Shown one piece after another: positions 32,863-49,400 of a DNA stretch of 62,162 nt. Source of the stretch: Dimargaris cristalligena (taxonomy: Eukaryota; Kickxellomycota; Dimargaritomycetes; Dimargaritales; Dimargaritaceae); assembly GCA_027576995.1 (NCBI GenBank), contig JANBQC010000090.1, positions 1 to 62,162 on the forward strand. Reading direction: 5' to 3'. Each line of letters starts with the position of its first letter. The first letter of the stretch is position 1. Below the pieces are notes generated by a model that saw only the letters and a program-made list of their open reading frames with translations, ran no database searches and was not told where the DNA came from. A program made the translations under genes and the position numbers.

Positions 32863-34034
32863 ATGGGTAAATCGACTACCAAAACCAGCCAATCGAAGGG
32901 TAAGTGTCATGTCCCCTTAACTGTTAGAGGGTGACGACGGTCCACTAGGACTCCGTCTTTTTAGCCACAGTCTCCCCTGCCATAGCGCGGTGGCTCGAAT
33001 ATGTAATTTTTGTCGTTAATCGGCATTCTCACATTTTTTGCGGCCTCACTAGACTAACTAACTGACCCTACTACTATCATCATTGTTGGATTTTCCCCAC
33101 TTGGATATATTTGGTAGGCGCTAAAGTTAGCAAAGCCCCGAAGAAGCCCCAAGAACAACCCGCCCCGGAGGTCCAACCCAGCGACCACGAACAATTGTCA
33201 GACAAAGATGCTGAAAGCCCGGTCGAGGATAGTGATGGCCAACAGGAACTAGACCATACCAGCAACAGTGAAGACGACAGCGACAGCGACGACGACCTAG
33301 GCCCACAAAAAGACGAATTTTCCGATCTCGACGCGGATAGCGATGCCAGTGATGATGATGGCGATGATGATGATGACTTAGACCTCGGTGCTGAGCCCCA
33401 AAAGAAGAAGCCCAAAACGGCCTCGTCCGCCGATTTCGCCAGTGCCATCAATCATATTCTCGGCACCAAACTCACCACCCACGACCGTAAGGCGCCCATC
33501 ATGGTCCGCAACCGGGGTGTGGAACGTAAGTTGAACGAACATAAACTCGAGGATGCGGCCCGTCGTGTGCTGTCCCTCGAACGCCGTAAAATGGCGTCCC
33601 GGGACCGGGTGGTGCCCGATTTTAGCAACGCGGAATACGAGAAGAGTCTGCGGAAGGTGGCGACGCGCGGCGTGGTACGGTTGTTCAACGCTATCAAGAA
33701 CCAGCAGCGGGGTGTCGAGGCGGAAGATATGCCCAGTACGGACGCGAAAGGTAAGTCGATATGTTGGGTTTTCTTATATATATATATATATATATATACA
33801 TGTGTGTGTTTGTACCGGGGATTTTTCTAGATGGTGACACTTCCTATCGTCCGAGTACCGTTTAAAGCTAATACAGCTCGGTATTACCTGTTAATCCCTC
33901 AATTGAAACAAACCACTAACCACTAATCTCATCATTCCCTATTTGGATTATCCAACCATTACCATCATTAACCAGTTAACGAAATGACCAAGGACAACTT
34001 CCTCAAACTACTAAAGAGCGGACATGATGCTTAA
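32863..34034 (+). CDS. RRP15: Rrp15-family ribosome biogenesis protein, three exons
   Basis: Exons 32863-32899, 33118-33750 and 33976-34034 join in phase 1 at both introns to give 242 residues. The first exon codes only MGKSTTKTSQSK plus one base. A strongly acidic Ser/Asp stretch (about 35-105) precedes the conserved Rrp15 domain (about 108-215): DFASAINHILGTKL, the basic helix GVERKLNEHKLEDAARR, then RDRVVPDF and EKSLRKVATRGVVRLFNAI. Yeast Rrp15 is a nucleolar factor for 25S/5.8S rRNA maturation in 60S pre-ribosomes. Length and order agree with the family (about 250). Intron 2 contains a (TA)n microsatellite near 33775-33798. It is on the same strand as EED but separated by 0.9 kb. Confidence 0.92.
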
Positions 34035-34427
34035 AGACATCACTTTGTAATTCTTTTCGGCAATCGTTATCAATTCTAATAAAACCGACTATTCAGTGTG
34101 TAATAATGGAATACTTATTTATGTATATGTATTGGCGCAAGCATGGCTAATTAAGTTGGGTTAGTTTCGTTTAGTGCAGCATGGACGTGTGGAGTCTGAA
34201 ACAAAGTGTGGGAGAGGGGGGGGGGGTGAAGGTGAGGGATGAGGTAGATGAAGGCCCTAACATCTCCCCCATGTGACCTTGAATCTTCCCATTAAATGTA
34301 AATAGCCAAGTAGTAGATAGAAGTACATGTAAGATAAGAGCGGAATATGTTAGGTACGGGGGGAACTTCAATATGGCCCCATGCTTGCCTTCAGCATTTA
34401 TAACAGTAAATACAGTAAAAGGTTGGC
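34035..34427. other. Convergent 3' spacer, RRP15 and claudin-like gene
   Basis: About 390 bp with an AATAAAA signal at 34077-34083 that may polyadenylate RRP15, and a G-run near 34216-34227. No gene is seen. Confidence 0.55.
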
Positions 34428-35018
34428 TTAGTAGGCGATAACCTGGTATTCGGGCGGGTGTGCCAGCACGGCGGTGGCCAGTATCACCGTAGCGAAGACA
34501 TCCAGAATAACCGCCACCAGGGCGACTATAAAACCGGGGCCCAAGTCTGTACCGGCGCCAAACTGGCTCGATACGTTGAACAGATGGGCCACCAAACCCA
34601 AAGACACGGTGAGCAACAGGGCATGTCCCGAGAGGAACACGGTATTCATGGTCCAGCGCTTACGCTGCAGGAACGAGCTACTGAACAGCGTGCTGACCAG
34701 GGCGGTGAATGTGGTCAAGCCGTGTACCGCAGCGAGCATGATGCCGATGCGTGCCACCCGCCACAGGTCGCAGAACTGGGCGCCACCCCCTTCGCCGGAC
34801 CCGTCGCAATCCCCAGCAGCGGGATCGGGGAACGGGACGCAGTGGTCGTTCCAAGAGAAGCACTTCTGGAATAGACCGTAGCGGATGGACATGGGGAGGG
34901 GAATGCCAACTTTGCTGGAGGAGTAACGGACCCAGTCGACAGTAAACAGGCTGTAGAAGGAAAAGACCAGGCTGACGGTGAAGAGGATGGCCAAAAGGCC
35001 GTAGATACGGACGAGCAT
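34428..35018 (-). CDS. Claudin/SUR7-like four-TM membrane protein
   Basis: A 196-residue single-exon frame with four hydrophobic spans at about 5-27, 90-112, 127-149 and 160-187. The first extracellular loop has the claudin-superfamily pattern W29, GLFQKC (48-53) and C60, then two more cysteines (DCDG and QFCDLW). This topology fits the PMP22/claudin/SUR7-PalI group; fungal members mark eisosome or septal membrane domains or sense pH. I cannot place it in a specific family, so no symbol is given. The ATG at 35018 starts directly with the first span, as usual for this group. The C terminus is short and cytosolic (HPPEYQVIAY). Confidence 0.75.
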   Translation of the reverse strand: MLVRIYGLLAILFTVSLVFSFYSLFTVDWVRYSSSKVGIPLPMSIRYGLFQKCFSWNDHCVPFPDPAAGDCDGSGEGGGAQFCDLWRVARIGIMLAAVHGLTTFTALVSTLFSSSFLQRKRWTMNTVFLSGHALLLTVSLGLVAHLFNVSSQFGAGTDLGPGFIVALVAVILDVFATVILATAVLAHPPEYQVIAY

Positions 35019-36078
35019 GCTGTGGGTGGGCTGACTATCCGAGGCGGGGGGGTGGAATAGGGGGGAATTATAAGGGCGCTTCGGCTAAGAAGGGGGAGGA
35101 TGTGGAAGAGGAATGGGGCGGGGGGAATAGCAAAGGAGTGAGAGGCAGCGAATGAGAGAATGTATTAAGTAAAAGGCTTTGGGTAGCGAAGTATATGGAG
35201 CTGACGAAAAGTAAACTAATTGGTCAAGGGGAATGCGCCAAGGGGTGTGTCTATGAAAATGAAACCCCCCGTTGCCAGTAGTAGCCACCAGTACCAGATT
35301 ATCGCCAAGCCTATACAGCTCTAATCCCCAGCAACCATTTAAGACGATACAGATAGTGGTGCCTTGGCTTCAAATATTCCTTCTGTATATTCCTCTGGCT
35401 AAAGCACCTGATGCAAGGCGTGCACGCTGCTCACCAAGCCCAAGGACCCCATGATACACCCCCCGCTCGTTCGAGTTCTGTACGGAACAGTGCACTAACG
35501 ACTATCCTAATACTCAGCGCTGAGTTGGGCCAATATCTTGTCTTTGTCGCTAGTCCACGCCCCACTCCATTTAGTGCTATAATTACCACCACCACAACCC
35601 AGACATTGTTCTAGCCAAATACGATAATACTAAATTATATCCACCAGCCCCCGCGTAGTCGCGGTATATGAAGAAGCGGGGGCGCCAGTAATATAATCGA
35701 ACCTACTTGGTTATGCGCCGAAGTAGTGCATATAGGGTTCATTCTCAGGGTAACCAACTGGTTGCCTTCCACTTCCGCGTTAGTCCCATAACCCTTTTTC
35801 CTGTTTCGGGGTTTCCTCAATCCATCTTTAAATCCTAACCAATTTAAACCGGTACCCACATTCTGGCCGTTTGACGTCAATAGCATTCGCTGTTGGAAGC
35901 TCCTGTTCCCATCCCCTGATTCGAAGTGCTGTTATTTATTCCTTGTTCCTTTCCCTTCGTGCTACTACACATTCCCCCAACATTTAAATCTCCGTAAAGC
36001 CCCCCCGCGTCCTTCAATCCCCCACACCCTCTCCCCACCTCCACCTCTCTTTTATTCTCCCACGCACACACCCTGGTC
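35019..36078. promoter_or_regulatory. Divergent upstream region of claudin-like and Med15-like genes
   Basis: About 1.06 kb separating two divergent starts. The 80 bases before the Med15-like ATG are almost pure pyrimidine, typical of strong fungal leaders. Short frames here have no motifs. Confidence 0.5.
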
Positions 36079-39282
<3,204 letters not shown>

Positions 39283-40878
39283 AGAGTGACGGGGAATGCG
39301 GCAAGGCGTGTGATACAGCAAGTGCCCTTTTTTTTTGTCAAACTCTAGCTACCCCATCAACACCACGTACACTATATTGGGCGTGCCCCATGTGGGGGTA
39401 GAATCTATAAACCGAGTTTGGATTCATTCCTAGATCTGACGAACAATTTGGGGCCCAATTATTAATAGAACCGGGATCCTGCCCTAGAAATATTAAATAC
39501 CTTTTATTTTTGTTCATTCCCGGTATTATGGTTTTATTAAACCGGGGTTGTGGCCAAACTTAATGCCACAATACATTATGCCCTGACAACCTTGTATTAG
39601 CACCGGCTGGAGCAGTGACAGCCCGGGGGCAAACGGAGATTTCCGAGAAAAACTCGCACTCGGCGGGGACGATTATTGTCTGATCTTCAGACAGGGGCAA
39701 CTGGGGATTGCTCGGGGGATCTTCTAGTACGCAGCGAACAGGGCACATTGAATGGGCTTGGGCCAAGTGGCGACGCGGACAAGATAATACCGGGGAAAAG
39801 TCAATAATATAATCGGACGATGTAAAACTGCTTGCCTTTATTAAGAGAGAATACCTAGTGAGTATTTATAGAAAACCTGGTTAGTAGAAAAGAACATAAC
39901 ACAACGCCCTACTGGTGCCACTATGGTACTATAATACCCAACGGACAGTTATGAATAATGAAGACGGCTAACTAGAGGAATGGACGAAATAATGAAGGTC
40001 GCTAATGATGGCAGCTTGGGGATACGCTCCAGCCCTCTATAATTAAGAAGTTATCCTAATGGAATAGGGAATGTTGAAAGATGGGCCCAGACCGCCGAAG
40101 TGTCAGTCTGGGAGGGAAAAGGTAAAGATCAATTACTTCCGGTGGTATTCCTCACCTTTTTTCAATTAAACAGGGACAATACAGCCGAGCACTCAATTTG
40201 TTAAAAAGGAATACTGGGTGATTATTAAAGTAACATGTTTAGGTGGTAGAAATACCGCACGCTATGATAATGATATTTATACATGCAGTACTTTTGTAAC
40301 TACCAACCCTTTTCCGATGCTATCCCAGCTAGCTTGTTGGGTTATTGCTATATTATTACCAGGCCAGCACTATTATGCAAATGGCAAGTTATAGGGTAGC
40401 GATAATATGGGCTATAATATTCGATAATATATATGTATATCGGGGGTAACAAAGCAGTAAAGTCTTGTAACAATGGGATGCATAAAGCATTTCACCTATA
40501 ATCCCCGAGTGTCCCTAGTGAACTGTAGGCACATGACGTACATTTACAATGAAAATAGTATAAAAATAGGGGTGTTTTACAGTTAGGCCTAACTTGCCGG
40601 GTTTCTTCTGGGTGGATTGCTGCTAATTTGCCTAGGCCCTGTCCGGTTGATTGGCCTTAGCTGAGACCATTTGCCCAAGAGCTGCGGAAAAAAGCAAAGT
40701 CATCGAGGCCTACTCAATAGGCACAGTAGAGCTACACGCCAGCCCTCTTAACTCCCAACTTTGTACCTTTATCTCTTACTTTTTACCAAAAAGGATTGGT
40801 TTTCGCGAATCACTGGGTCGTACTTTTTTCCACCTATATATATATATATATTCAGGCCTTTTCGCATTCTGCACGGCC
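39283..40878. other. Intergenic, Med15-like 3' end to G-patch copy B
   Basis: About 1.6 kb, AT-rich. A minus-strand stretch open for about 95 codons (about 39560-39855) reads with several cysteines (FSPVLSCPRRHLAQAHSMCP, then VRC) and starts near an acceptor-like CACTAG preceded by ACTAACC. It could be the last exon of an undetected gene, but no first exon was found. A (TA)n tract lies near 40836-40850, close to the copy-B start. Confidence 0.4.
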
Positions 40879-42667
40879 ATGGCAAGTAGTAATAACCCGT
40901 CCCAATCCGTACAGTCGAAGGGCGAGGCGCCCACTGCTTCGGGCCCCAGTCTAACCGTACCAACCGCAGCGAATGCTCCACGGGCCAAAAAAGGTAAATC
41001 GCCTACGCCGACTGAAGTCGAGGCTGTATCTAGCACCAGTGCTCCAACAAAGGCCCGAAAGAAGAAGGGCAAGGCTAAAGGCAAGGGTAAGAAGAAGGGC
41101 GAGGACGAGGACAAGACAGTGACGACCTCCCAACCTGCCACTGCCACTCCGACGACTAAGACCCCCCGGGCGAACGAACCAAAACCCCAACGGCAAGGGG
41201 GTCTTAAATGGGCTCCTAAACCGACCAAACGGAGCACCCGGTCCGGCCCTAGCCAGCTGGTTGATTTGTCCCCCACATTGTCTGAATGCGACGTGCAACT
41301 GGATGACGATGGCGATATCCGTGAATACATCGAATATGCCGATCTTTTAGCGGCTGGCTTCGGCCCCCAGGACTTCGTTGTACTTGCAGAAACCAGTAAG
41401 TTATAGGCCCTATACATTTCCCCATAGGACGTTGCCAGAATGGGTTGTGAAGTCAGCGCTTATCTCTTACCCTTCCACGATTATGTTCCTGCTTAATCAT
41501 TTCTAGAAAACATGTCAATGGATGCGAGCTATGATTGTATTACATCTCATTTCACTGATCATCATTATATGACCTTATGTTATTACATGCACCCGGCATC
41601 TAGTGGATGAGCTCGAAGAGGAACTGGGTCAATCTGGCCTTACCTGGAACGACTACTACGATGAACTTACCAGCGACTCTGACGATGAGGACTGCACGGC
41701 CGACTCTAATCTGACGGATATATTTAGCCCCAACCAAAACGGCTTTTATTTGGGGGATGATTACTTGGAGCCGGATGACGAGGTCGATGCGTTACATCTC
41801 AATCTGTTAAATCTGAACCTTTCGGATCGGAGTGACCCCGGCTCTACCCTTAAAACTGGCCGAAAGGTCGTTCATCCAAGCAAGCCTGCCAAGGGCAGCC
41901 ATGGTACCGCCTCTAAGAAAAAACCTTGCAGCTGCCCCCTTTGTGATCCCAAATACGCGGGGGAGCCCGTAACGTTGGAGTCACTCATCAAACACGCCCC
42001 CACCCACAATAAGAAACTCGATGATGTGAATGGTCTGCTCAAGCAGCTGGAGGCCCTCTCACTACTGAATGGTAGGCACGACGACGAGGATATTGGCACG
42101 CCAGTGAAGCGCCAAGACAAGGTGCATGTTGGGGTCCCCAAACCCAAATCCGGCCGCAAATCCAAGGCCCGGAAGCCCCCGCCATCGCCACCTCTACCTC
42201 CACCGCAGTCACAGCCGCCTAAACCCAAAGGGTCGTCGAAAAAGAAGAAAAACAAAAATAAGCCAATTCTCTTTATCGAAAAGCCCGTCCCCGGGTTTGT
42301 CTACGGCTCGACCATGCATACCAAAAGCACCACTCTGCGGACCGCTACTACTTCGGCTGAATCGGCCACCTCCACCACTTCCTCAACCCAATCCACAACT
42401 AAGGTCGCAGCATTGTCCAACCCTGCCGTTATCCAATTGACCGCGCCAACAAAACAGACTGACAAACGGAACTCCAAACCACCTCCTACACCTTCCATCG
42501 GCTATACCCCCCTTCGAACCGGCAAAGCCCTAGACCAATCCAACGCCGGTCACCGACTACTGAGTAAAATGGGCTGGACCGAGGGCACCGGACTGGGTGC
42601 CAATAAGCAGGGCATTACGGAACCCGTGCCCGTTAACAAATGGAACCGCCGGCAGGGCCTAAATTAA
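40879..42667 (+). CDS. G-patch protein (SQS1-like, copy B)
   Basis: Exons 40879-41395 and 41604-42667 join in phase 1 (A/GTAAGT to CTAG/TG) to give 526 residues. Exon 1 is Lys/Ala-rich (KARKKKGKAKGKGKKKG) and ends with an acidic helix DIREYIEYADLLAAG. Exon 2 opens MDELEEELGQ, has acidic Asp/Ser clusters, a CSCPLCDPKYAGEP segment (about 285-300) that may bind zinc, a Pro-rich basic linker, and a C-terminal G-patch: NAGHRLLSKMGWTEGTGLG and NRRQGLN. The same G-patch, intron position and intron phase occur in copy A 16 kb away on the other strand. Likely nuclear, as cofactor of a Prp43-like helicase in splicing or rRNA processing. R3H, present in yeast Sqs1, is not obvious. Confidence 0.85.
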
Positions 42668-43446
42668 ACCCTGTGGAGGGTCGCTCACTTCGACTCCTTC
42701 GACTGATTAACGATAACCTGGCTGTAAGCTTGGGGGTGGGGTTATTTTTTGCTGAGCAATAAGTTGATCCAAACCCTTCGCATGTAATTCATGTTTTATT
42801 TTACAATGTAATTTATTTTCACCCTATGGAACGAAGTTACTCGATACGGTGTGCTGTCAACCTATCCTATATTGTCCAGTAATGATTTCCTTGATTTTCT
42901 GGTATTACAAATATGTGGTGATGGATGGGCTTTGTCTTCGGAGTACCTGGTCTAGGAATGCGGGAAATAGGCTCAGCGTCCCTCTCCGGCAGAGATAAAG
43001 GGTATTAGAGTGCTCTGGCGGGCTAGCAAAAATAAGTAGATGTATTGAAATAAAAGACTTAGCAATGTAATGTTTATCGAATTATCGCCTATTTTCTTTT
43101 TTAAATTTTTATTTCGGTGGACTCTAATGTCCTTAATATGCAAAAATGTATAATTTACCATAGGTAATTTATCACGAAAAGGAGGGTAGTGATAGCAAGA
43201 TGGAGAGTAGTGAACAAAAAATTGCTAGGAATCACTACAATAATTAGAAGAAGCCATGGTATATCAATACGTTCGTAAAGAACTGTCAAACAGAACTTGG
43301 TGGGGTAGAAGCAAATAAAACATAAACTTGGTAAAGTGGTCATCGGCAGGAATTGCTATTTGCCGCTAACCATCAAGCATGATACGTTGGTCACGCACTA
43401 CAGATGGAAGTTCTCCAATTTAGACATGAAAGGTCATAAAATACGG
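42668..43446. other. Convergent 3' spacer before the NRPS
   Basis: About 780 bp, AT-rich, containing the 3' ends of G-patch copy B and the NRPS. Two 62-codon minus frames have no motif. No gene, tRNA or transposon remnant is seen. Confidence 0.5.
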
Positions 43447-46400
43447 TTAAACATGGGATAGTTCAAGAAGACATTCTTTCCATTGCAAAGTAAACCCGCT
43501 AATCGTATTCGCCCGGAACTGTTTTGAGTTGAAATTGGTAATGAGCTCCAATCCTCGTGTGGTGTTCCAAGCCGCAAAGTCAAGCACAAACGGGTATTTG
43601 TTTTCGCTCTTCGCTGTTCTCAAGTAGTTGAGCATCGCAGGTCGTTCAATTAGGAGAGTATTCGTGTCGGATGAATCACCGACGGCCATGTCGTCCAAAT
43701 ACGTGAAACCGAATTGGGGCTGTGCATTAAACTGCTGCTTAAGTTCGATTTGGTTCTCAGAAAAGGAGTGCAAATTCTTGGTTACGGTATATAGGAAACC
43801 GTTATCTACACCCGTGCTTAGTATGGCTTGAACAGCACGTAAGGTGCCCATTAAGTCGCCATTCGAAGCACAATGGAAAACCAGGGGGAATTGGCTGGCG
43901 AAGAATCCTACTGTTCGAGAGACGTCGCATTGGCTATGGGGATCCTTGCGCCCGTGGCCTAAATACCCCATATCCATCTGGTAAAGCCCGAAATAGCGGC
44001 TATAGGCACATACTAGGGTCGTCAAGATGAGTTCAATTGGTGTGGCCCCAAGTTGTTTAGCTACGGTCGTCATGAGGTGGAGAGTAGCGCTGGGGTTGAC
44101 GAGGTTCACTACACGTTCGCGGGTTTCGTTAGTAATGGGGGTGTCATCCACAGGGAGTTCTATTGGTAGTGGAACAGCGAATGTTGGCAGGTCAATACTA
44201 CACGGGTCAATGGACTGGGCCAGGGACCAAAGGTGATCGGCCCACAATTTGTAAGAAAGGGTTAGAGGTTCGAGAGTCTGGCCAGTCAAGAAAGCCGAAA
44301 GGTCTTCCCGAACAATCTGGACGGAGAGATAATCAAAAACCAGGTGATGGACGGATATGTAGATGTATTGAACTCCGTTGATGTCGAATACTCGAATCTG
44401 AGAGATCGGACCAACCTCGAAATTAATCTGGTGGTTAATTTGGTTGAGCTGGTCCAGGGCATCGTGGATATCATCCATTTGATGGTATTCAAAACAGGTG
44501 GATGAAGGGTCATCCAAATCGGTATATTTAATCACTGTTTTCCCATCGACGGGTTGGAAGCGGGCCCGCAGCATGTCATGCCGCTGAACCACTTTATTCC
44601 AGGCAGCTTGCCACTGTTGAGCAGTAAATCGCGAGCGGGATTCAAATAGAGTGGGTAGCGGGAAGAAGTGGGGGTCAGCTAGTTGAAGGGCAAACAGCTC
44701 CAGCTGGGGCGGGGTAAGTCGGGCAACCCTTGATTCCAAATCGGCAGGACCATGGCTATCCTCATTAAACACTTCGATAGAACCGGGCGGGGTCGAAATT
44801 AGTTCAGAAATATAGGTGATCGTGTTGGACCGGTTAATATCCACCAGTGCCAGTTGCAGGTTCTGGCGGCGACAGCGGGATACTAATTGAATGGCTGAGA
44901 GGGAGTTGCCGCCGAGCTGGAAAAAGGTGGCTGATGGTTCGATACCACTCGGATTAATTCGGAGGGTTTCGGCAACTAGCCCAATGAGCCGGGCTTCGGT
45001 TGGGCTGACTTGTTCGGCCTCGGGGTTGCTACTGCTGGCGGTAAAATTATGTCTGGGCAGAGCCTTGCGATCCACTTTACCCACCCGGGTCAGTGGCAAT
45101 TGGGTAAGTTCCACCAGAACGGAGGGCACCATGTAGTAAGGAAGTTGGGTTCGCAGAGAGTCCATGATAGCGGCCACCTGGCCAGAAGGGGGAACCACGT
45201 AGCCAATTAAGTGTTTCTCGTCCTGGACCACAACACAAGCCTGGTCCACAGCGGAGTGAAGTTCCAGAGCGCTCTCAATCTCCCCCAGTTCAATCCGGAA
45301 TCCACGCAACTTAACCTGGTTATCGATCCGGCCGAGACATTCAATCTGGCCATTGGGTAACCAGCGGGCCAGGTCTCCTGACTGGTAGATGCGCTCACCG
45401 GTAAACGGACTCAAAATAAATTTCTCCTGGGTAAGTTCAGGGCGATTGAGATAGCCACGCGCCACACCACGACCGCCCAAGTAGAGCTGGCCTATAGCGC
45501 CAACAGGGACCAGATGCAAATGGGCATCGAGGATGATACCGGTGGCGTTGGGTAGCGGAGAGCCGATGGGGATTACCGAGTCAGTGGAGTGGAGCCGAGT
45601 CCAGTGGGATCCACACGCCACTTCGGTGGGACCGTACCAATTGATGAGATCAACTGAGTCGGCCCATTTATTTACTATCCCCTGGTTAGCCGGTTCACCA
45701 GTGATAATGACTTGCCGTAGGTTGGGAAAACTAGTCGGATCGAAGCTGGCAAGTAGGGAGGGAGTGCAGCAGGCTCGCGTAGACTGGACAAGGGCGTCTT
45801 CGTACTCCCCTTGGGTTACCAGAAGGGTACCACCGAAGGACAGAGTAGTCCATATCTCGGACAGGGATACGTCAAAGGTGGGGGTAACGAGGGTAGGGGT
45901 AATGGCGCCCGGAGCCATCTTAGTAATACTGCCCATACCCTGCCAGTGGTTGGCTAAAGCGTGGTGTTCATGCATGACACCTTTGGGGGTACCAGTCGAA
46001 CCCGAGGTGTAAATAATGGCAGCCAAATGGGTGGGCTCTATAGTTGGTGATGGATATAAACCAACCGGGCCATCAGCAAAAAGTGCAGCCCTATTAATTG
46101 GTATCGTAGAGATGGCTAAGCCGAGGGAGTCTAATGCCAAAAGGTAGGAGGGTTTACCCATAACGGCAATTGCTTGCGTATCTTCCAATATCAACTGGTG
46201 CCGCTCAAGGGGATAGTCAGGGGCCAGGACTACAAATGCACATCCGGTCTTCCAAATAGCCAGCTGTCCTATAATGAGTTCCAGGCAGTTGTCGGCGACC
46301 AGTGCCACTATCCGGTCGGAACCACACGGTGTCTGCTGGGCTAGTGAGTGGGCCAGTCGATTGGCAGCCATATCCAGCTCGGTATAGGTGTATTGTTGGT

Positions 46401-49400
46401 TGTTATGAATGAGGGCCATGTGGCGGGGCACTTTCTCACACTGTTGTTGAAATAGATTGTGAGCCAGGGCACGGGGGCTATTATGCGAGTTTGTGGCCCA
46501 ACCTTCTAGCAGCTGTGTACGTTCGGGTAAAGTGAGAATCGGTATATCTGTAAGGGGGCTACTGGAGTCCGCGGTAAGCAGGGACGTCAAAGCGGTCATG
46601 TAATGATCCGCAAATGAGTTGATGAATTCGGGGCCAAAATCAAGCGACCGGTAAGTGACTCGCAATTGAAGCAGATCTCCTTGGGTATGGGCAATAACTG
46701 CTAGAGGGAGGTCCGTGGGGTCCCAGAAGCTATCAAGTTCCATTTGGAATGGCAGGTCCGAATTGGCAGGAGCCTCGGGGTAGTTCTCTAGTACTAGAAG
46801 GGCGTTGAATAACGGGCGTTCCTGGTCCAGGCCACTCCAGCGGTGAATATCCGTTAGCCGGCAGTGTTCGAAGCCGTGGGCCTGGGTGCTCGTCGCATAT
46901 ACCGACTGTAAAGTATCCCGGACCGATGGATTGCTGCTGAGTGCCACTCGGCAGGGGATGGTATTGATGCACGGTCCGATGATATTCTCGACACCTTCCA
47001 CGGGGACGTTTCGGCCCGAGACCACCACGCCAAATATTACATCAGTCGATCCGGTATAACGGTAAAGTACCACCGCCATCGCTACTCGAAGGAGAGTCGA
47101 GAGAGTAACCCCCTGGTCGCTGATAAGCCTATTGATCGGGGCCACAATCGGTCCAGACCGTTCAACGGTTCCGTAAAATGCCGCGTTGCTAGATTGCGAA
47201 TCGGGGATAGAGACTAAATGATGCGCTTGTATCAATAGGCTCGGTTCCTCAACTCCAGAGAACTGATGCGTCCAGAATTGTTTAGCCTCACTACTATCTT
47301 GGTCCCAAATATGGTCAACGAAATCACGGTAGCTCACCGCCCTGGGTAACGGGTCATTTAAATAATTACGGCAGACGCCTTGTAGTAGCAACCCGATGGA
47401 CCAGCCGTCAACTAAGGCGTGGTGGACTGAGACCAGTAATTTAAACGATTCAGGGGCCGTCCGGAAAAGGCCAAACCGGATCCAGGGTCGGTCGGGGGTG
47501 AACCCAGTAGTCCGCTCTTGTTGGAAGAATTGGTCACACATAGTATCAACATGGTCCTTTTCCCAGCTGCGAATGTGCCAATGGGCATTAAAATTCTTAG
47601 ACACAACCTGCAGGTTCTTATCAGCGTCACACCCACTAGCGGTCAGGAAGCGCGTACGAAGGATTGGGTGGTCATGGGCGGCTTGGTCCCACGCCCAATA
47701 AAAGCGGCCGACATCTAGATGACCATTGACATTGAATCCCAGTTGGACCATGTAAGCGGCCGGGTCCTGGAGGGTGGCAAACAGTAGACCTTCCTGGACT
47801 GGTAGGCAGGGGTAGATATCTTCGATGCCAGCCAGAGTTAGGTCCAGGGTGGGTAGGTCGTCCTGGACCAACTTGTACAAATCGGAGTCGGTTAGTCTGG
47901 CAGAGGAAAAGTCGCTAGTTGTTACAATCGAGGGCGCAGGAATGGTCTTGCATTCGAGAATGAGTTCCTCAAGAGAAGTACGCCACTGGTCGACCACCTT
48001 CTGAATTGTACTCGGGCGGTGCAGTTGGTTGGAGTACATTACACTTAGTACGAGGCCCTCGTCCACACTATAGTCGCAGGCCACGCTGAGTGCCCGGTTG
48101 AAGAGTTCATCCTTACTCCAGTCATCGGCCCAACCCATTTCAATATGGCGGGTGCACCAAAACGCGTCCTGGGCCTCAAGTTGTTCGAACCTTCCAGAGT
48201 AGTTGAAAACAATCCTGTTCCAGTCAGTCGGTGATACCCCCATCGCCTCTGCGGTAGTCCGGTCGACTTCTGGAGATGATAAAGGCGAAGTGCCCTTGAG
48301 GTAGCGCTGCAGACTATAGGGGAAGCCGTGGTCAGGAATCGAACGCATGCGCTGCTTCGCTAGGGCCAACGTTCGCAGATTAAAACTATTGGCTGAGTGG
48401 GCCTGTGTCTGCTTCAGATCAAACACGGCCGGGTAGATGGAGGTAAACCAGCCCACCGTACGACTGATATCAATAGCTGGGTCCCATGATCGACGGCCAT
48501 GTCCCTCCAGCTCTAGTTCGATCACAGAGATTCCAAATATTGCCTGTAGAGAGAGCAAAAGAGAAGCTATTAGGAATTCTTGAGGAGAGGCCCCTACGGC
48601 AGGGGCAACGTCGGCATATAGGGTGCCAGACAGAATGAGGCCTAATGATGCTCTCTGGGCTTCGAACGAATGGTAGGTTATTGTGGGACGAGCGCTATGG
48701 GCACTCGTAGATGAAAATGGATAATCCAGTGGAATAGGATCAGCTGGAGTAGAAGGCATTGGCCAGATCGAGTCAGGCAGAGTCTGCGCATAGGCGTGGA
48801 CCTGAGTAGCCCACTCTCGGAACGGCATAGTCTTGGCGGGCATACTCTGGTTTGTCAGCAGGGCTTCCAGGTCTTCGAGAATAATCCGCCAAGAGACAAA
48901 ATCGACTGCGAAATGGTGGATGGTCGTGTAAATGTATTGGTCGCCATCTAGAGTCAATAGGCCACAAGCCACTGTGGGCCCATGCTCAATCGAAATGGTC
49001 CGCTGCATGTGATTAACCCAAGCGGGGTATTCGTCGAGGGTGAGCGTGGCTTCTTCAATGTACAAGAGCTGACTTGACGAAGAGGCCGAATCGGTGGGTA
49101 TAGGTAATACCTGTTGTTGCCATTGACTGTTGGAGCGCTCGAGTCGGACTCGAAGGATATCATGGTGGGTCATCAGGGTGATCAGGGCCTGAGTCAGAGC
49201 GGCACTGGTTAATGTCTGGCGGCTTTTGAGGAGCATGGACTGGTTGAATTGGTTGATAAACTGGTATTCCTCTAAGGCATAGCGCTGTACAGCAGTAAAT
49301 GGAACAGTGCCGATTGGATCAATATATTGAATAAGTGCCTGGCTTTCCGAATCTACCAATTGGGCAAATTGTTCCATGGCCGATAGCTGGCTACGTTTGA

